The notes: generated from the sequence alone by a model not told the origin. A stretch of 64,000 nt of DNA from Vibrio vulnificus NBRC 15645 = ATCC 27562 (GCF_002224265.1 NZ_CP012881.1:1364001-1428000), one strand, 5' to 3'. Positions 8,872 to 18,483 are shown, numbered from the stretch's first letter. A program made the numbers and translations.

Positions 8872-10263
8872 TTAGATCACGCGAGAAAACTGCTGCTGAC
8901 GCGCCTTGGCTCGCAAGTACTTATCAAAGCACATACAGATATTGCGAATTAGCAAACGGCCACGAAGTGTCACGCGGATCGCTTGTTCGTCAACGTCCAC
9001 CAGCGCATCGTCAATAAAGGTCTGTAGCAATTGTAAGTCTTCTTTAAAGTACTGATTGAACGTCACAGCGAACTGCTTCTCAATCGCCACTTTGTCGAGT
9101 TTGAAGTTACAAATCAGCTGTTTGATCACTTCTCGACGCAATAAATCGTCACCATCCAGCGCAACCCCCTTCCACAGCGCATGACGTAAATCATTCACTT
9201 GTGCGTAGTACTTTTTCAGCTCTTTTTGGTTTTGCGCATAGGCATCGCCAATCATGGAAATGGCCGATACACCAAAGCCAACCAAGTCACACTCCCCTTG
9301 CGTTGTGTAGCCTTGGAAGTTGCGATGCAGCACGCCATTGCGCTGAGCCACCGCCAGTTCATCGTCGGGCAACGCAAAGTGGTCCATGCCGATGAATTGA
9401 TAACCCGCATCAGTCAACGTCGCGATGGTGTTTTGCAGAATCGCCATTTTTTCTTCCGCTTTCGGCAAATCTTCATCTTTGATTTTGCGCTGCGCAGCAA
9501 AAAGCTGAGGCATGTGAGCGTAGTTAAACACCGACAATCGGCCAGGCTGCATGGTGAGGACTTGTTCCAGCGTTTTGGCAAAAGAATCTCGATCTTGCTT
9601 AGGCAAACCGTAAATCAAGTCGAGGTTGGTCGAACGGAAGCCGAGCTGCTTCGCGCGCTCAACCATCGCGAAAATAAACGCTTCATCTTGCTCGCGATTG
9701 ACCAGCTTTTGCACTTCTTTGTTGAAGTCTTGCACGCCGATACTCAGGCGGTTAAAGCCTTCTGCACGTAGATGGTCCAGCATTTCCAACGCAATTTCTC
9801 GTGGGTCAACTTCAATACTGATTTCGGCTTCCGCTGTGAAGGTGAACTCTTCACGCAGCAGTGTCATCAAGCGGGTAATTTGCTTGGCACTGAGAAATGT
9901 TGGTGTACCACCACCAAAATGCAATTGCGTTACGCGACGACCTTGCAGTAAAGACGCACGTTGGCGAATCTCATGCTCCAACACATCCAAATACTCATCC
10001 GCTTTGTGCGAATGACGTGTTATCACCTTATTACAGCCACAGTAGTAGCACAGCTTATGGCAAAACGGGATGTGAATGTACAGGGACAGCGGTCGCTCTG
10101 GGTATTGCGTGCAAGCCATATCGTAGTCAGAAATGGTAAATGCTTCATGAAACTCAAGCGCCGTTGGGTAAGACGTATAACGCGGACCTGAATAGTTATA
10201 TTTGTCTAATACCGCTTGGTCCCAAACAATTTGTTGGTTCGATTCAAGGTTCTGATTCGACAT
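8872..10263 (-). CDS. hemN: Oxygen-independent coproporphyrinogen III oxidase
   Basis: Radical-SAM enzyme that oxidatively decarboxylates coproporphyrinogen III to protoporphyrinogen IX without oxygen, in heme synthesis; cytosolic. The 463 residues compare with 457 in E. coli. The N-terminal family signature YNYSGPRYTSYPTALEF is followed by the [4Fe-4S]/SAM motif CHKLCYYCGC (CxxxCxxC, near residues 68-76), the GGGTPTFL glycine motif, and a C-terminal HemN domain. The ATG at 10261-10263 is used. It is next to the yihI group, as in E. coli; no clear FNR box was found upstream. Confidence 0.97.
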   Translation of the reverse strand: MSNQNLESNQQIVWDQAVLDKYNYSGPRYTSYPTALEFHEAFTISDYDMACTQYPERPLSLYIHIPFCHKLCYYCGCNKVITRHSHKADEYLDVLEHEIRQRASLLQGRRVTQLHFGGGTPTFLSAKQITRLMTLLREEFTFTAEAEISIEVDPREIALEMLDHLRAEGFNRLSIGVQDFNKEVQKLVNREQDEAFIFAMVERAKQLGFRSTNLDLIYGLPKQDRDSFAKTLEQVLTMQPGRLSVFNYAHMPQLFAAQRKIKDEDLPKAEEKMAILQNTIATLTDAGYQFIGMDHFALPDDELAVAQRNGVLHRNFQGYTTQGECDLVGFGVSAISMIGDAYAQNQKELKKYYAQVNDLRHALWKGVALDGDDLLRREVIKQLICNFKLDKVAIEKQFAVTFNQYFKEDLQLLQTFIDDALVDVDEQAIRVTLRGRLLIRNICMCFDKYLRAKARQQQFSRVI

Positions 10264-10377
10264 GGTGGTACTTCCATAAAATGCTGTGGGGCGCTATTTT
10301 GCCACATCAATGAGACGCTCATGGCGCTGTGATATGGCTTTTTTATCGCCAATTTTTAGAAGTGCTAGCCTGATCAC

Positions 10378-10404
10378 GATAGCCCTACTCAAAAGCAGGG
10401 CTAT
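10378..10404 (-). other. Hairpin after the DUF2489 gene
   Basis: ATAGCCCT / AGGGCTAT forms an 8-bp stem just past the stop of the DUF2489 gene. There is no T tract on the minus strand, so it is not a textbook terminator. It may protect the mRNA 3' end or act with Rho. Confidence 0.35.
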
Positions 10405-10407
10405 GGA

Positions 10408-10896
10408 TTAGATCATCTGAATATGAATTTGATTATTCAGCGGCTTCACTTTCTGTTGCAGAGTTTTTAACTCTTCAATCACCGCTTCGCTGAGGCGACC
10501 TTCCGCTTTATGGCGCTCAAGGTTTTGCTTCATGCGTTGCTGTTTCTCCAGCTTTTGTCTCTCTTCACCACGCGCCATATCTTTTACGATGTGGTAAAGC
10601 TCCGCAATGGCGGGATAAGTGGCATCGAAGTCGACGCGTTCCTCACCTTGAACGTAGTCCATGATGCAATAAACCCGAATCGCAATTTCGGATAAGTCAC
10701 ACTGACCCTGAATGCCCGCAAGGCATAGGGTATTTACGCTATCAAAGATATTGGCGTTGCGCTTCTCTATCGCCAATTTTTGATGCTGGAGCTGCAACTC
10801 CTTTTGCTTTTTAAGCTGGAGTAGAAGGTAACCAGCATACGACGCTAAACCAAGAATGATTGCGCCACCAAGAATGGCCAGTAGGGTTACACTCAT
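10408..10896 (-). CDS. DUF2489 family membrane-anchored protein
   Basis: Protein of unknown function, 162 residues. An N-terminal membrane helix (about residues 5-27, LLAILGGAIILGLASYAGYLL) is followed by a Lys/Gln-rich, probably coiled-coil stretch. A conserved soluble domain then carries NTLCLAGIQGQCDLSEIAIRVYCIMD, with two Cys that could be functionally paired. The C-terminal part is strongly charged. It lies 8 nt after yihI on the same strand, so the two are probably co-transcribed with the methyltransferase gene. The family assignment is from memory of the conserved Vibrio yihI neighbour. Confidence 0.8.
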   Translation of the reverse strand: MSVTLLAILGGAIILGLASYAGYLLLQLKKQKELQLQHQKLAIEKRNANIFDSVNTLCLAGIQGQCDLSEIAIRVYCIMDYVQGEERVDFDATYPAIAELYHIVKDMARGEERQKLEKQQRMKQNLERHKAEGRLSEAVIEELKTLQQKVKPLNNQIHIQMI

Positions 10897-10904
10897 CCGT
10901 TCGC

Positions 10905-11450
10905 TTATCCTTTGTAATCATCCATATCAAAGTCTTCAAAATCCGCCAGCAGATCATCATCAGAGCGTGATTTGCGCACAGGCGCTTCTTCTTCAAACTC
11001 TTCTTCCGCTTCTGGTTCGAGCAGACCAAGCTGGCTCATCAACTGTTCGATGCGATCCAGTTTTTCATCCACGTATTGCTGTAGACCACGACCTAGGTTT
11101 TCACCTGATTCGATACGGTCAAGCAACACGTTCAGTTTCGCATCATTTTCGAGCATCTCAAGCTCTTGCTCTGCAGACAAACGACGCTCTTGTTTCGTCA
11201 GTTTTTTCGCTGGCTCAACAATCAATGGAATTTTCTTTTTGCTGCCTAAACGCGGATCACGAACCTGCGAAGAACCGTGTTTTTGCTGCGCACCTTCTTC
11301 CGAATTGCGACCGCCCGCTTTTAGGCCTTTACGTTTTTTATCTTTCTTGCGTAAACGACCAGCGACATCTGATTCTGAACGATTACGGGTAACCATAAAT
11401 TCTGGGGCGCCAGCGGCACCCGGCTTTCTCGATTTTTTCTTACGACTCAT
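10905..11450 (-). CDS. yihI: Der GTPase-activating protein YihI
   Basis: Activator of the GTPase Der (EngA) that tunes 50S ribosome maturation. The 181 residues start with the family's basic N-terminus (MSRKKKSRKPGAAGAPEF). A lysine/arginine-rich middle contains KDKKRKGLKAGGR, followed by RRLSAEQELEMLENDAKLN and a very acidic tail (about residues 145-181). The start codon overlaps the stop of the upstream methyltransferase gene (TAATG), suggesting translational coupling. E. coli also has yihI between csrC and hemN. Confidence 0.93.
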   Translation of the reverse strand: MSRKKKSRKPGAAGAPEFMVTRNRSESDVAGRLRKKDKKRKGLKAGGRNSEEGAQQKHGSSQVRDPRLGSKKKIPLIVEPAKKLTKQERRLSAEQELEMLENDAKLNVLLDRIESGENLGRGLQQYVDEKLDRIEQLMSQLGLLEPEAEEEFEEEAPVRKSRSDDDLLADFEDFDMDDYKG

Positions 11451-12088
11451 TACTGGGTCTTCCTCAGTAAAATTACATCTTTGCCAATAAATTCAAGTTC
11501 GAGCTTATCTCGCTCTGCCAGATACTGAAACGTTGCCTGGCTAAAAAAGATCACATGAGTGGGGTCATTTTTATAGTGCCAGTTCGCAAACGCTTCTCGA
11601 TCAATCACCATTTTGGTCATTAAACCGATCCAGCCTCTGGGTTTAACTAAATTCAACCATTGTTGCCACACCACATTGGGTTCATAGAGGTGCTCGATCA
11701 CCTCAGTAGCCGTCATGAAGTCATACTCTCTTCCCAGCACTGAACGGTCTGGATGATAATAGAGATCGTACAACGACATAACGTGACCATGCTCTTCTAG
11801 CATCAGTGAGAGCGTTGGCCCGGGTCCACAACCAAAATCCAGTCCATTTGATTGGGGTGCGATTCGTTCTAAAAGAGGATCGGTAATACGCGATAAAAAG
11901 CGGCGATAACCGAGGTCCAATGGATTGTTCTCATGCAGATCATAGTGAGATTTTTCAGTTTTTGCATCCAAGCGTTGCTCGGGATGAACAAACACTAACT
12001 CACACCGCGCACATTGCAGATACTCACGACGCTTGTCAGTAAAATAGCGCAGAATCTGATCATGCTGACATAAAGGACAAGTATGCAT
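11450..12088 (-). CDS. Class I SAM-dependent methyltransferase with N-terminal zinc ribbon
   Basis: Predicted methyltransferase of unknown substrate, 212 residues from the chosen start. The N-terminus has a CPLC…CARC pattern (Cys 4, 7 and a later CxxC) typical of a small zinc ribbon. It is followed by a Rossmann-type SAM motif I (LDFGCGPGP), motif TATEVIEHLY and a C-terminal part with NDPTHVIFF. GAGGAAG is spaced 5 nt from the ATG at 12086-12088, and the encoded protein then begins with the zinc ribbon. An upstream in-frame extension to 12256 would cross the CsrC terminator and is unlikely. It is coupled to yihI. Confidence 0.85.
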   Translation of the reverse strand: MHTCPLCQHDQILRYFTDKRREYLQCARCELVFVHPEQRLDAKTEKSHYDLHENNPLDLGYRRFLSRITDPLLERIAPQSNGLDFGCGPGPTLSLMLEEHGHVMSLYDLYYHPDRSVLGREYDFMTATEVIEHLYEPNVVWQQWLNLVKPRGWIGLMTKMVIDREAFANWHYKNDPTHVIFFSQATFQYLAERDKLELEFIGKDVILLRKTQ

Positions 12089-12191
12089 TCGGACTTCCTC
12101 AAATAGGGATGCGAAACATACCAGAAAGTCGACCCAGATTGGAGAGCCAACGGGTAAATAATCACCAATTTCGTAAAAAAACGGCCAAAAT

Positions 12192-12541
12192 AAAAAAAGC
12201 GACAGCCATGCTGTCGCTTTCCGAACGGCCACTGAGTGGCCAAAACTGTGTTGCACTCATTCAGTGCACCAATAATCCATTTGTTTTTCGTGCTTTCCAT
12301 GCCAAAAGGTGTTGTTCGTCATCTTCCTGATGATTTTTGGCTTTCCATCGACTTCCTGTATCACGGCTTACTCCCTAAGCCTGATCCTTTACCCTGTCTT
12401 AACCTTTAGACGAGATGACCATCCTTATCTGACCAGTATCCTACAGGTCTAACGTCCTTTTCTCCGACTACCAAGCGATCCGTTGCTTGCATCCTTGGAG
12501 ACCATCTTGGTCTGAATCCTTCACCAACTCCCTGCTGGTGA
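12192..12541 (-). ncRNA. csrC: CsrC-type CsrA-sequestering small RNA
   Basis: Non-coding RNA of about 350 nt with 16 GGA triplets, many as AGGA or AAGGAT in predicted hairpin loops: the hallmark of CsrB/CsrC RNAs that titrate the RNA-binding protein CsrA. It ends in a strong terminator (GCGACAGC ATG GCTGTCGC followed by seven T, 12192-12220), very like the E. coli CsrC terminator stem GGCGACAG. Its position between yihI and engB is that of E. coli csrC. The 5' end near 12541 is deduced from the promoter and is approximate. Short ORFs here are not genes. Confidence 0.9.
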
Positions 12542-12546
12542 TGCCT

Positions 12547-12574
12547 AATTTACCTTGTCATCAAAATGAAACAA
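12547..12574 (-). promoter_or_regulatory. Sigma70 promoter of csrC
   Basis: On the minus strand TTGTTT (12574-12569) and TAAATT (12552-12547) are separated by 16 bp, placing the start near 12541. Further upstream, TGTAAG followed 12 nt later by a degenerate second half (about 12672-12690) resembles one arm of the VarA/UvrY site. The region 12575-12760 is AT-rich and shows no gene. Confidence 0.6.
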
Positions 12575-12760
12575 GCGAGTGAAAACGATTTCGTCGACGT
12601 TTTTGACTCAATTTTTATTTTTTTCTATTTATCAATGCATTAAGAAAAGCGCTTAGACAAAGGCGGGAAAAGAAATGGCAAATGTCTTACAAAGACTAAG
12701 GCAATTTGTCTTTTCTCTTCTTTTCTAGCTAAGCCATGTGGGTGCCTGGTTCTCAAAAAA

Positions 12761-12796
12761 GAAAACGCCCTAGTACAGCAGTACCAGGGCGTTTTC
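12761..12796 (-). terminator. Terminator of the cytochrome c4 gene
   Basis: AAAACGCCCTGGTAC and GTACTAGGGCGTTTTC form a long stem around GCT, 30 bp after the cytochrome stop codon on the minus strand. Confidence 0.85.
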
Positions 12797-12827
12797 ATAC
12801 AACCTTTGCTCGAGCGGTTCAGGCTAA

Positions 12828-13445
12828 TTAGTGAAGACCACCAACGTATTTAGACAGAATCTCAATGTCTTCGTCGGTCAGTTTCTTTGCGATGTCACGC
12901 ATCATTGCATTCATATCATTGCCACGTGACGCGTCGCGGAATTTAACAAGTTGAGCTTTGATGTAGTCAGCATGCTGACCTGAAATTTTAGGGAAACCTG
13001 AAAGCTCAGTACCGTTACCACGAGGGCCATGACAAGCAATACATGCTGCAATACCACGCTTGGCGTCGCCTGCGGTATAAAGCACTTTACCTTGCTCCAC
13101 CACATTTTCTGGTGTGGTGTTGTGAGAAATTGGCAGTGAGGCATAATAAGCCGCGAGATCCGCCATGTCCTGTTCACTTAATGGCATCGCCATGCCACTC
13201 ATAACCGGATCGTAACGACCTTGCTTACCAGCACTTTCCATACCTAATTTGAGATCTTTCAACTGCTTCTCAAGGTATTTGGCGTGTTGACCTGCCAGTT
13301 TTGGGTAAGTAGTGATTGCACTGTTGCCGTCAGCACCGTGACACGCAACACACGTTTGGGATTTTGCTTTACCAGCTTCAATATTACCTTGGGCCCATAC
13401 TGAGCAGCTGGCTATAAGACTCAAAATTAGCGCTAATTTCTTCAT
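12828..13445 (-). CDS. Cytochrome c4 (periplasmic diheme)
   Basis: Periplasmic diheme c-type cytochrome that carries electrons, typically from the bc1 complex towards cbb3 oxidase. The 205 residues include a signal peptide (MKKLALILSLIASCSVWA, about 18 residues). Two similar cytochrome domains follow, with heme motifs CVACH near residue 32 and CIACH near residue 135. Each is followed by GADGN or GPRGN and a downstream Met ligand candidate (GMAMP; NDMNAMM). Length and tandem architecture fit the c4 family. It is a single gene with its own terminator, divergent from engB. Confidence 0.93.
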   Translation of the reverse strand: MKKLALILSLIASCSVWAQGNIEAGKAKSQTCVACHGADGNSAITTYPKLAGQHAKYLEKQLKDLKLGMESAGKQGRYDPVMSGMAMPLSEQDMADLAAYYASLPISHNTTPENVVEQGKVLYTAGDAKRGIAACIACHGPRGNGTELSGFPKISGQHADYIKAQLVKFRDASRGNDMNAMMRDIAKKLTDEDIEILSKYVGGLH

Positions 13446-13603
13446 GACATTCCATTATAATTATCAAGCTTCCAGTACCACGGATGTGAACATACCGAGT
13501 ACACTCATGGTACAATAGGCGACCTTATGCCGAGCACGGTTATTTTACACAATTTCACAAAAAAGTAATCAATCGACTACACAAAGTCGAGATGGAGTTA
13601 ACA

Positions 13604-14254
13604 GTGAGCGTAAAAATTCATTACCAAAACACGCATTTCATCACTAGTGCACCCGATATTCGCCATTTACCCGCTGATGAAGGGATCGAAATTGCGTTTG
13701 CAGGACGCTCAAATGCTGGTAAGTCCAGTGCACTGAATCGCTTAACCAATCAGAAAAACTTAGCTAAGACCTCGAAAACCCCAGGTCGCACTCAGTTGAT
13801 TAACTTGTTTAAAGTCACAGAAGGTTGCCACATTGTCGACCTACCTGGGTACGGCTTTGCACAAGTGCCACTTGAAATGAAAAATAAGTGGCAAAAATCA
13901 CTTGGTGAGTATTTGCAAAAACGCGAATGCTTGAAGGGCTTAGTGGTACTGATGGACATTCGTCATCCAATGAAAGATCTCGACCAACAGATGATCTTTT
14001 GGGCAATTGAAAGTCGTATCCCTGTTCAAGTACTGCTAACAAAAGCTGACAAACTGAAGAGCGGTGCGCGTAAAGCGGAATTGCTCAAAGTGCGCAAGTT
14101 GGCGGAAACCTTCGGTGGTGACGTACAAGTGGATGTCTATTCTTCCCTCAAAGGGCTTGGGGTGGATCAGCTTAGAGCCAAACTGGATACCTGGTTTGCA
14201 CCTGCGCTTGCTCACCTGCAGGAAGACGCAGAAGGGTCAAACTCAGCCGAGTAA
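13604..14254 (+). CDS. engB: Ribosome biogenesis GTP-binding protein YsxC/EngB
   Basis: Essential GTPase for 50S subunit assembly. The product is 216 residues, compared with 210 in E. coli. G1 is [10 protein letters not shown]2 [11 protein letters not shown]3 DLPGYGFAQ and G4 TKADK, and the C-terminus is the usual short charged tail. I chose the GTG at 13604 because GGAG (13594-13597) is 6 nt upstream and the protein then begins like the family (…[18 protein letters not shown]). An ATG four codons earlier (13592) is possible but overlaps that Shine-Dalgarno. The order engB-spf-polA is as in E. coli. Confidence 0.95.
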   Translation: MSVKIHYQNTHFITSAPDIRHLPADEGIEIAFAGRSNAGKSSALNRLTNQKNLAKTSKTPGRTQLINLFKVTEGCHIVDLPGYGFAQVPLEMKNKWQKSLGEYLQKRECLKGLVVLMDIRHPMKDLDQQMIFWAIESRIPVQVLLTKADKLKSGARKAELLKVRKLAETFGGDVQVDVYSSLKGLGVDQLRAKLDTWFAPALAHLQEDAEGSNSAE

Positions 14255-14280
14255 AACGGATAACCATCGCTTCGCTCTCA

Positions 14281-14310
14281 AAGCCCTGCTGTTTATAAGC
14301 AGGGTTTTTT
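14281..14310 (+). terminator. Terminator after engB
   Basis: CCCTGCT GTTTATA AGCAGGG followed by TTTTTT, 26 bp after the engB stop. Confidence 0.9.
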
Positions 14311-14408
14311 ATAAACAGTTCTTTGTGTCTCTTCTTCCTTTGCTGATTGGTCATCACTGAATACGCCTTTCAGTCATTGCTCAGCGCAAATTTCTCTCTT
14401 TTAGATAC

Positions 14409-14560
14409 AAAAATCCCCGCCATCCTGGCAGGGAAACGGGAGAGAAAAATCGGTAGTTATTGTTATGCTTTGAAGCATTACCGATGTTTGTTTCTATTTC
14501 AATAGCTCAGTCATTGTTCAAAATGACACTCCCTCTAAGTTTTCACCCCAAGAAGCACAT
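14409..14560 (-). ncRNA. Probable small RNA downstream of Spot 42 (VSsrna24-like)
   Basis: The minus strand carries a good terminator (CCCTGCCAGGATGGCGGGG then ATTTTT, 14409-14433). It is preceded by another hairpin, ATCGGTA…TACCGAT (about 14449-14486), and no ORF. This matches the position of an sRNA gene (VSsrna24) that I recall being described just downstream of spf in Vibrionaceae. The 5' end is uncertain; an AT-rich stretch near 14600-14620 (TATATAAATA) may hold the promoter. Its target is unknown. The remaining spacer 14561-14790 shows only AT-rich sequence and the repeat GTGTAAATTTACA. Confidence 0.55.
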
Positions 14561-14790
14561 CTAACTGACTGATAAAAATAAGAAATACATCAAAAACATC
14601 CTATTTATATATGCACTTAGTTTTCCAAGAGAAATAATCAGAGTGTGAGTGGTGTAAATTTACATATTGATATAACACTCTGTTGCGTTCGTTTTTCAAT
14701 CTGAAACCGTATAAAAAGAAACAAACAAGAGGCGTTAAGAATGGAGATGCGATATAGATATGATTTAATTGAAATTTTATTTAGCCCAAT

Positions 14791-14897
14791 AAAAAACGCC
14801 CCAGTCAAATAACCTGACTGGGGCGGCTGAATCAGCCTAATCCAATAACGTGAAACAAAAGGTCTGAAAGATAGAACATCTTACCTCTGTACCCTAC
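14791..14897 (-). ncRNA. spf: Spot 42 small RNA
   Basis: About 107 nt, compared with 109 nt in E. coli. The RNA begins GTAGGGTACAGAGGTAAGAT and continues TTCTATCTTTCAGACC, close to identical with E. coli Spot 42. It ends with the terminator GCCCCAGTCAGGTTATTTGACTGGGGC plus T tract. A promoter (TTGCAA-16-TACATT) lies just upstream. Spot 42 is an Hfq-dependent regulator of carbon metabolism genes, repressed by CRP-cAMP in E. coli. It sits between polA and engB, the conserved location. Confidence 0.97.
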
Positions 14898-15010
14898 GCG
14901 TACTAATGTACAACAATTGGTCAGAATTGCAAACTTTTTCTGTAGTTTTTTTTCATGAATTTTTTATTTAACTACAACTAAACAATATTTCTGCAAACTT
15001 TTTTGATGAT

Positions 15011-15040
15011 AAAAAAAAGCCAGAGTTTGTGCTCTGGCTC
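15011..15040 (-). terminator. Terminator of polA
   Basis: GAGCCAGAG CACAAA CTCTGGCT followed by eight T on the minus strand, 33 bp after the polA stop. Confidence 0.9.
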
Positions 15041-15072
15041 ATGATATTCATTCATTTTTGTACAAAAAATGC

Positions 15073-17868
15073 TTAATGTGCTTGATCCCAGTTGTCACCA
15101 TGGCCAGCTTCCGCCACCAACGGAACATTTAGCTGTGCTGCAGATTCCATCAATTGTTGTACTTTACTTTCAATTTCGGTCAAACAGGACTCTTCCACTT
15201 CAAACACCAGTTCATCGTGTACTTGCATCAGCAATTTGACTCGACCATTGCCTTCCTCTTGAATCCACTGCTCCACCAACAACATCGCTTTCTTGATGAT
15301 GTCTGCTGCTGTTCCCTGCATTGGAGCGTTGATCGCCGCACGTTCTGCTGCTTTACGACGCATCACATTGCGAGAGGTAATTTCCGGTAGATGCAAACGA
15401 CGGCCAAAAATGGTTTCAACATAACCATGCTGAGAAGCATTTGAGCGTGTGTCTTCCATGTATTGCATGACACCAGGGTAACGCTCGAAATATTTATCCA
15501 TATAAGCTTGTGCTTCACCACGTGGAATCCCAAGCTGTTTCGCTAGACCAAACGCACTCATGCCATAGATAAGACCAAAATTGACGGCTTTGGCTCGACG
15601 ACGCTGCTCACTGGAGACTTGTTCAATCGACACGCCCATGATTTCTGCCGCGGTTGCCGCGTGGATATCTTTACCTTGCTGGAAGGCATCAAGCAGTGCT
15701 TGGTCACCAGACAAGTGCGCCATAATACGCAATTCAATCTGTGAATAGTCGACCGCAAGAATTTTATAGCCATGTGGCGCTACAAACGCTTGACGAATAC
15801 GGCGTCCTTCTTCATTACGAATTGGAATATTTTGCAAGTTTGGATCGGTTGACGATAAACGGCCAGTCGCCGTCACAGCTTGATGGTAAGACGTATGTAC
15901 GCGTCCTGTGTGTGGGTTAATCATTTTCGGCAGCTTATCGGTGTAAGTCGATTTCAACTTCGCTAAGCCACGGTATTCCATAATGACGCTCGGCAGTGGG
16001 TAGTCCAACGCGAGTTCTTGCAACACTTCTTCTGCTGTGGAAGGGGAACCTGACGGCGTCTTCTTGATAACAGGTAAGCCCATTTGCTCAAACAAGATGG
16101 TTTGCAGCTGCTTTGGCGAATTCATATTGAATGGCTGGCCTGCAATTTCATACGCTTTTTGCTCTAACTCTCCCAAGCGCACGGCGATCTCTTGAGATTG
16201 CGCAGACAGTTTCATGTCATCAATCAACACGCCAGTCCGCTCCATACGCGATAACACTGGCACCAATGGCACTTCAATCTCTTGATAGATGGCTTTGAGC
16301 TTCTCATCTTGTTCAATATTGGCAAACAGGCGGTTGTGCAAGCGCAAGGTGACATCCGCGTCTTCGGCGGCATAAACCGCGGCCTCATTTAGATCAATTT
16401 GATTGAAAGTCAGCTGATTCTTGCCTTTGCCAGCCAATTGCTCAAACGAAATACAGCTGTGCTGTAGGAAGCGCAGTGCCAAGCTATCCATGTCGTGCTT
16501 GCCGCCCACGCTGTTGTACACATAAGAAGCCAGCATGGTGTCGTGCTTGATGCCCTTCATCTCAATACCATAGCGAGCCAGCACTGAGGCATCGTACTTC
16601 AAGTTTTGGCCAACTTTTGCCTTGGTATCATCTTCCAGCAATGGCTTAAGCTGAGCCAGCACCCAATCGCGATCAAGTTGCTCCGGAGCATCCAGATAAT
16701 CGTGCGCGACAGGCACATAGGCGGCTTCACCTTCTGCCACAGCAAATGACAGGCCCACTAAGTTAGCGACCATGTAATCAAGGCTGTCCGTTTCGGTATC
16801 GAAGGCAAACAGCTCTGACGCTTTCAGTTTGTCCAACCAAATGTCGAATGTCGCTTGATCGAAGATGGTTTGATATTGGCTACGGTCAATATTCGCCGCC
16901 GCATTGTTGATTTCACTTTCAACAGGAGAAGCGCCACTGCGTGCCGATGTTTGTGCTTTTTCATCCGCTTCAACGACACCACTGCCACCTTCGAGTAGCT
17001 CATTGAGCCAAGATTTAAAGGCCAGTTGGCCATAGAGCTTGATCAGCTCATCTTTATTTGGCTCTGTTTTTAAAAGGGATTCTGGTGTTTCTTGCAATGC
17101 CACATCAAGCTTGATCGTCGCTAACTGATAAGACAGCGACGCATTGTCTTTGTTGTCCACCAGCTTCTGCGCCATGGTTTTTGAGCCGCGGAAACCGAGC
17201 GCGGCGATGTCATCAAGGTGGTCATACAATTTACTCAAGCCACCAATACCTTGAAGCAATGCTGTAGCAGTTTTATCACCCACTCCAGGCACACCAGGAA
17301 TGTTATCGACCTTGTCACCCATTAACGCGAGATAATCGATGATCAATTCAGGTGGAATACCGAATTTCTCAATGACCCCTTCTCTGTCCATCACGACATT
17401 GGTCATGGTGTTGATCAGGGTAATGTTGTCGTCCACCAACTGAGCCATATCTTTATCACCGGTACTGATCAGCACTGGCATCCCTTGTTGGGAGGCTTGA
17501 TAGGCCAGCGTACCAATCACATCGTCCGCTTCTACCCCTTCAATCACAATAAGAGGAAGGCCCATCGCTTTAATAACTTGGTGAAGAGGTTCTATTTGGC
17601 AACGCAGATCGTCCGGCATCGGTGGTCGGTTGGCCTTATATTCCGGATACATATCGTCACGGAAGGTTTTGCCTTTGGCGTCGAATACCACCGCAATACG
17701 ATCAGAAGCAAACTGACGCATCATGCTGCGCAGCATGTTCACTACACCGTAGACCGCATTGGTTGGGATATCACCATTACTCATGGTGCCAGGATAGGCA
17801 TGAAACGCTCGATAGAGGTAAGAAGAGCCATCAATAAGAATTAATGGATTTTCAGGAATAGTGGCCAT
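15073..17868 (-). CDS. polA: DNA polymerase I
   Basis: Repair and Okazaki-fragment maturation polymerase, 931 residues (E. coli 928). Domains: 5'-3' exonuclease (about 1-320, beginning [16 protein letters not shown] with [12 protein letters not shown]), 3'-5' proofreading domain with the intact FDTETDSLD motif, and family A polymerase with motif [17 protein letters not shown], motif [15 protein letters not shown] and motif [11 protein letters not shown]. All three activities look intact. An ATG at 17866-17868 gives the family N-terminus [16 protein letters not shown]; a longer in-frame extension to 17946 has no support. A single gene with its own terminator. Confidence 0.97.
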   Translation of the reverse strand: MATIPENPLILIDGSSYLYRAFHAYPGTMSNGDIPTNAVYGVVNMLRSMMRQFASDRIAVVFDAKGKTFRDDMYPEYKANRPPMPDDLRCQIEPLHQVIKAMGLPLIVIEGVEADDVIGTLAYQASQQGMPVLISTGDKDMAQLVDDNITLINTMTNVVMDREGVIEKFGIPPELIIDYLALMGDKVDNIPGVPGVGDKTATALLQGIGGLSKLYDHLDDIAALGFRGSKTMAQKLVDNKDNASLSYQLATIKLDVALQETPESLLKTEPNKDELIKLYGQLAFKSWLNELLEGGSGVVEADEKAQTSARSGASPVESEINNAAANIDRSQYQTIFDQATFDIWLDKLKASELFAFDTETDSLDYMVANLVGLSFAVAEGEAAYVPVAHDYLDAPEQLDRDWVLAQLKPLLEDDTKAKVGQNLKYDASVLARYGIEMKGIKHDTMLASYVYNSVGGKHDMDSLALRFLQHSCISFEQLAGKGKNQLTFNQIDLNEAAVYAAEDADVTLRLHNRLFANIEQDEKLKAIYQEIEVPLVPVLSRMERTGVLIDDMKLSAQSQEIAVRLGELEQKAYEIAGQPFNMNSPKQLQTILFEQMGLPVIKKTPSGSPSTAEEVLQELALDYPLPSVIMEYRGLAKLKSTYTDKLPKMINPHTGRVHTSYHQAVTATGRLSSTDPNLQNIPIRNEEGRRIRQAFVAPHGYKILAVDYSQIELRIMAHLSGDQALLDAFQQGKDIHAATAAEIMGVSIEQVSSEQRRRAKAVNFGLIYGMSAFGLAKQLGIPRGEAQAYMDKYFERYPGVMQYMEDTRSNASQHGYVETIFGRRLHLPEITSRNVMRRKAAERAAINAPMQGTAADIIKKAMLLVEQWIQEEGNGRVKLLMQVHDELVFEVEESCLTEIESKVQQLMESAAQLNVPLVAEAGHGDNWDQAH

Positions 17869-18195
17869 AGTTGTCGTTATCCAGCAGAGAATAAAATCAT
17901 CTGCTAAGGATGCCACGTCTAATCCAGTGAATCCACGCTCTCGCATAAAATCCGTTAGCTAAGATGTCTCAATTCGCTCACATTTCCCTCTCCCGCTGTG
18001 GATAAGTCTGTTTATATTAATTATCCACCGGATATTCAAGTCATTAAAATCAACATAAAAATACAAATATGCCATTGAAAAATAAGACAAAATATCAAGA
18101 TCGAACCAAGGAAAAACGATCATTTAGCGATCTTCCATTGTGGACAAAGATAATCACTGAGAAAAAATAAGTCTTTCTGTACAGAAAAAAACCAA

Positions 18196-18422
18196 TAAAA
18201 AAAGCGACATCGTTTGATGTCGCCTAGCAAAATTGCGGTGAAGCTAATTCGTTGAATACGGCAGCTTAACCATAAAGCTATAAATTACACTGGAAGCAAT
18301 GTGAGCAATGTCGTGTCAAAAAGAATTCGTGCAAGTTCAGAGCAATTTGTATCATCACCTTTTCAACACCGTTGTATGGGGTAAATCAACATCCTTGTGA
18401 ACTTTTCCTCATTCCCTAAGAC
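18196..18422 (-). ncRNA. ryhB: RyhB iron-responsive small RNA (long Vibrio form)
   Basis: The core CACGACATTGCTCACATTGC (18315 down to 18296, continuing TTCCAGT) is identical to the conserved centre of E. coli RyhB. The RNA ends at a terminator (GGCGACATC AAAC GATGTCGC plus seven T, 18196-18223). From the promoter the start is near 18422, giving about 227 nt. This fits the long V. cholerae form rather than the 90 nt of E. coli. RyhB is made in iron starvation and represses iron-using proteins with Hfq. It lies between polA and hemB. Confidence 0.95.
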
Positions 18423-18427
18423 GCCTT

Positions 18428-18483
18428 AATAATAACAATTCTCATTTACATGTCAACATTCAAATGAGAAAAAATCTCATTTA
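18428..18483 (-). promoter_or_regulatory. Fur-controlled promoter of ryhB
   Basis: A near-consensus sigma70 promoter is seen on the minus strand: TTGACA (18456-18451), 16 bp, TATTAT (18434-18429). Two Fur-box-like elements overlap it: the palindrome AATGAGA-AAAAA-TCTCATT (18463-18481) and AATAACAATTCTCATTTAC (18431-18449) across the spacer and -10. Iron-loaded Fur would block transcription (inference from RyhB biology). 18484-18635 holds no gene I can support. Confidence 0.85.

Noticed and set aside
10378..10404. Treating the hairpin as an intrinsic terminator
   Set aside because: There is no T tract on the minus strand, so I left it as a hairpin of unclear role.
11995..12330. ORFs of 73 and 101 codons between the methyltransferase and CsrC
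   Set aside because: They overlap the CsrC 3' half and its terminator and lack a Shine-Dalgarno and a known domain.
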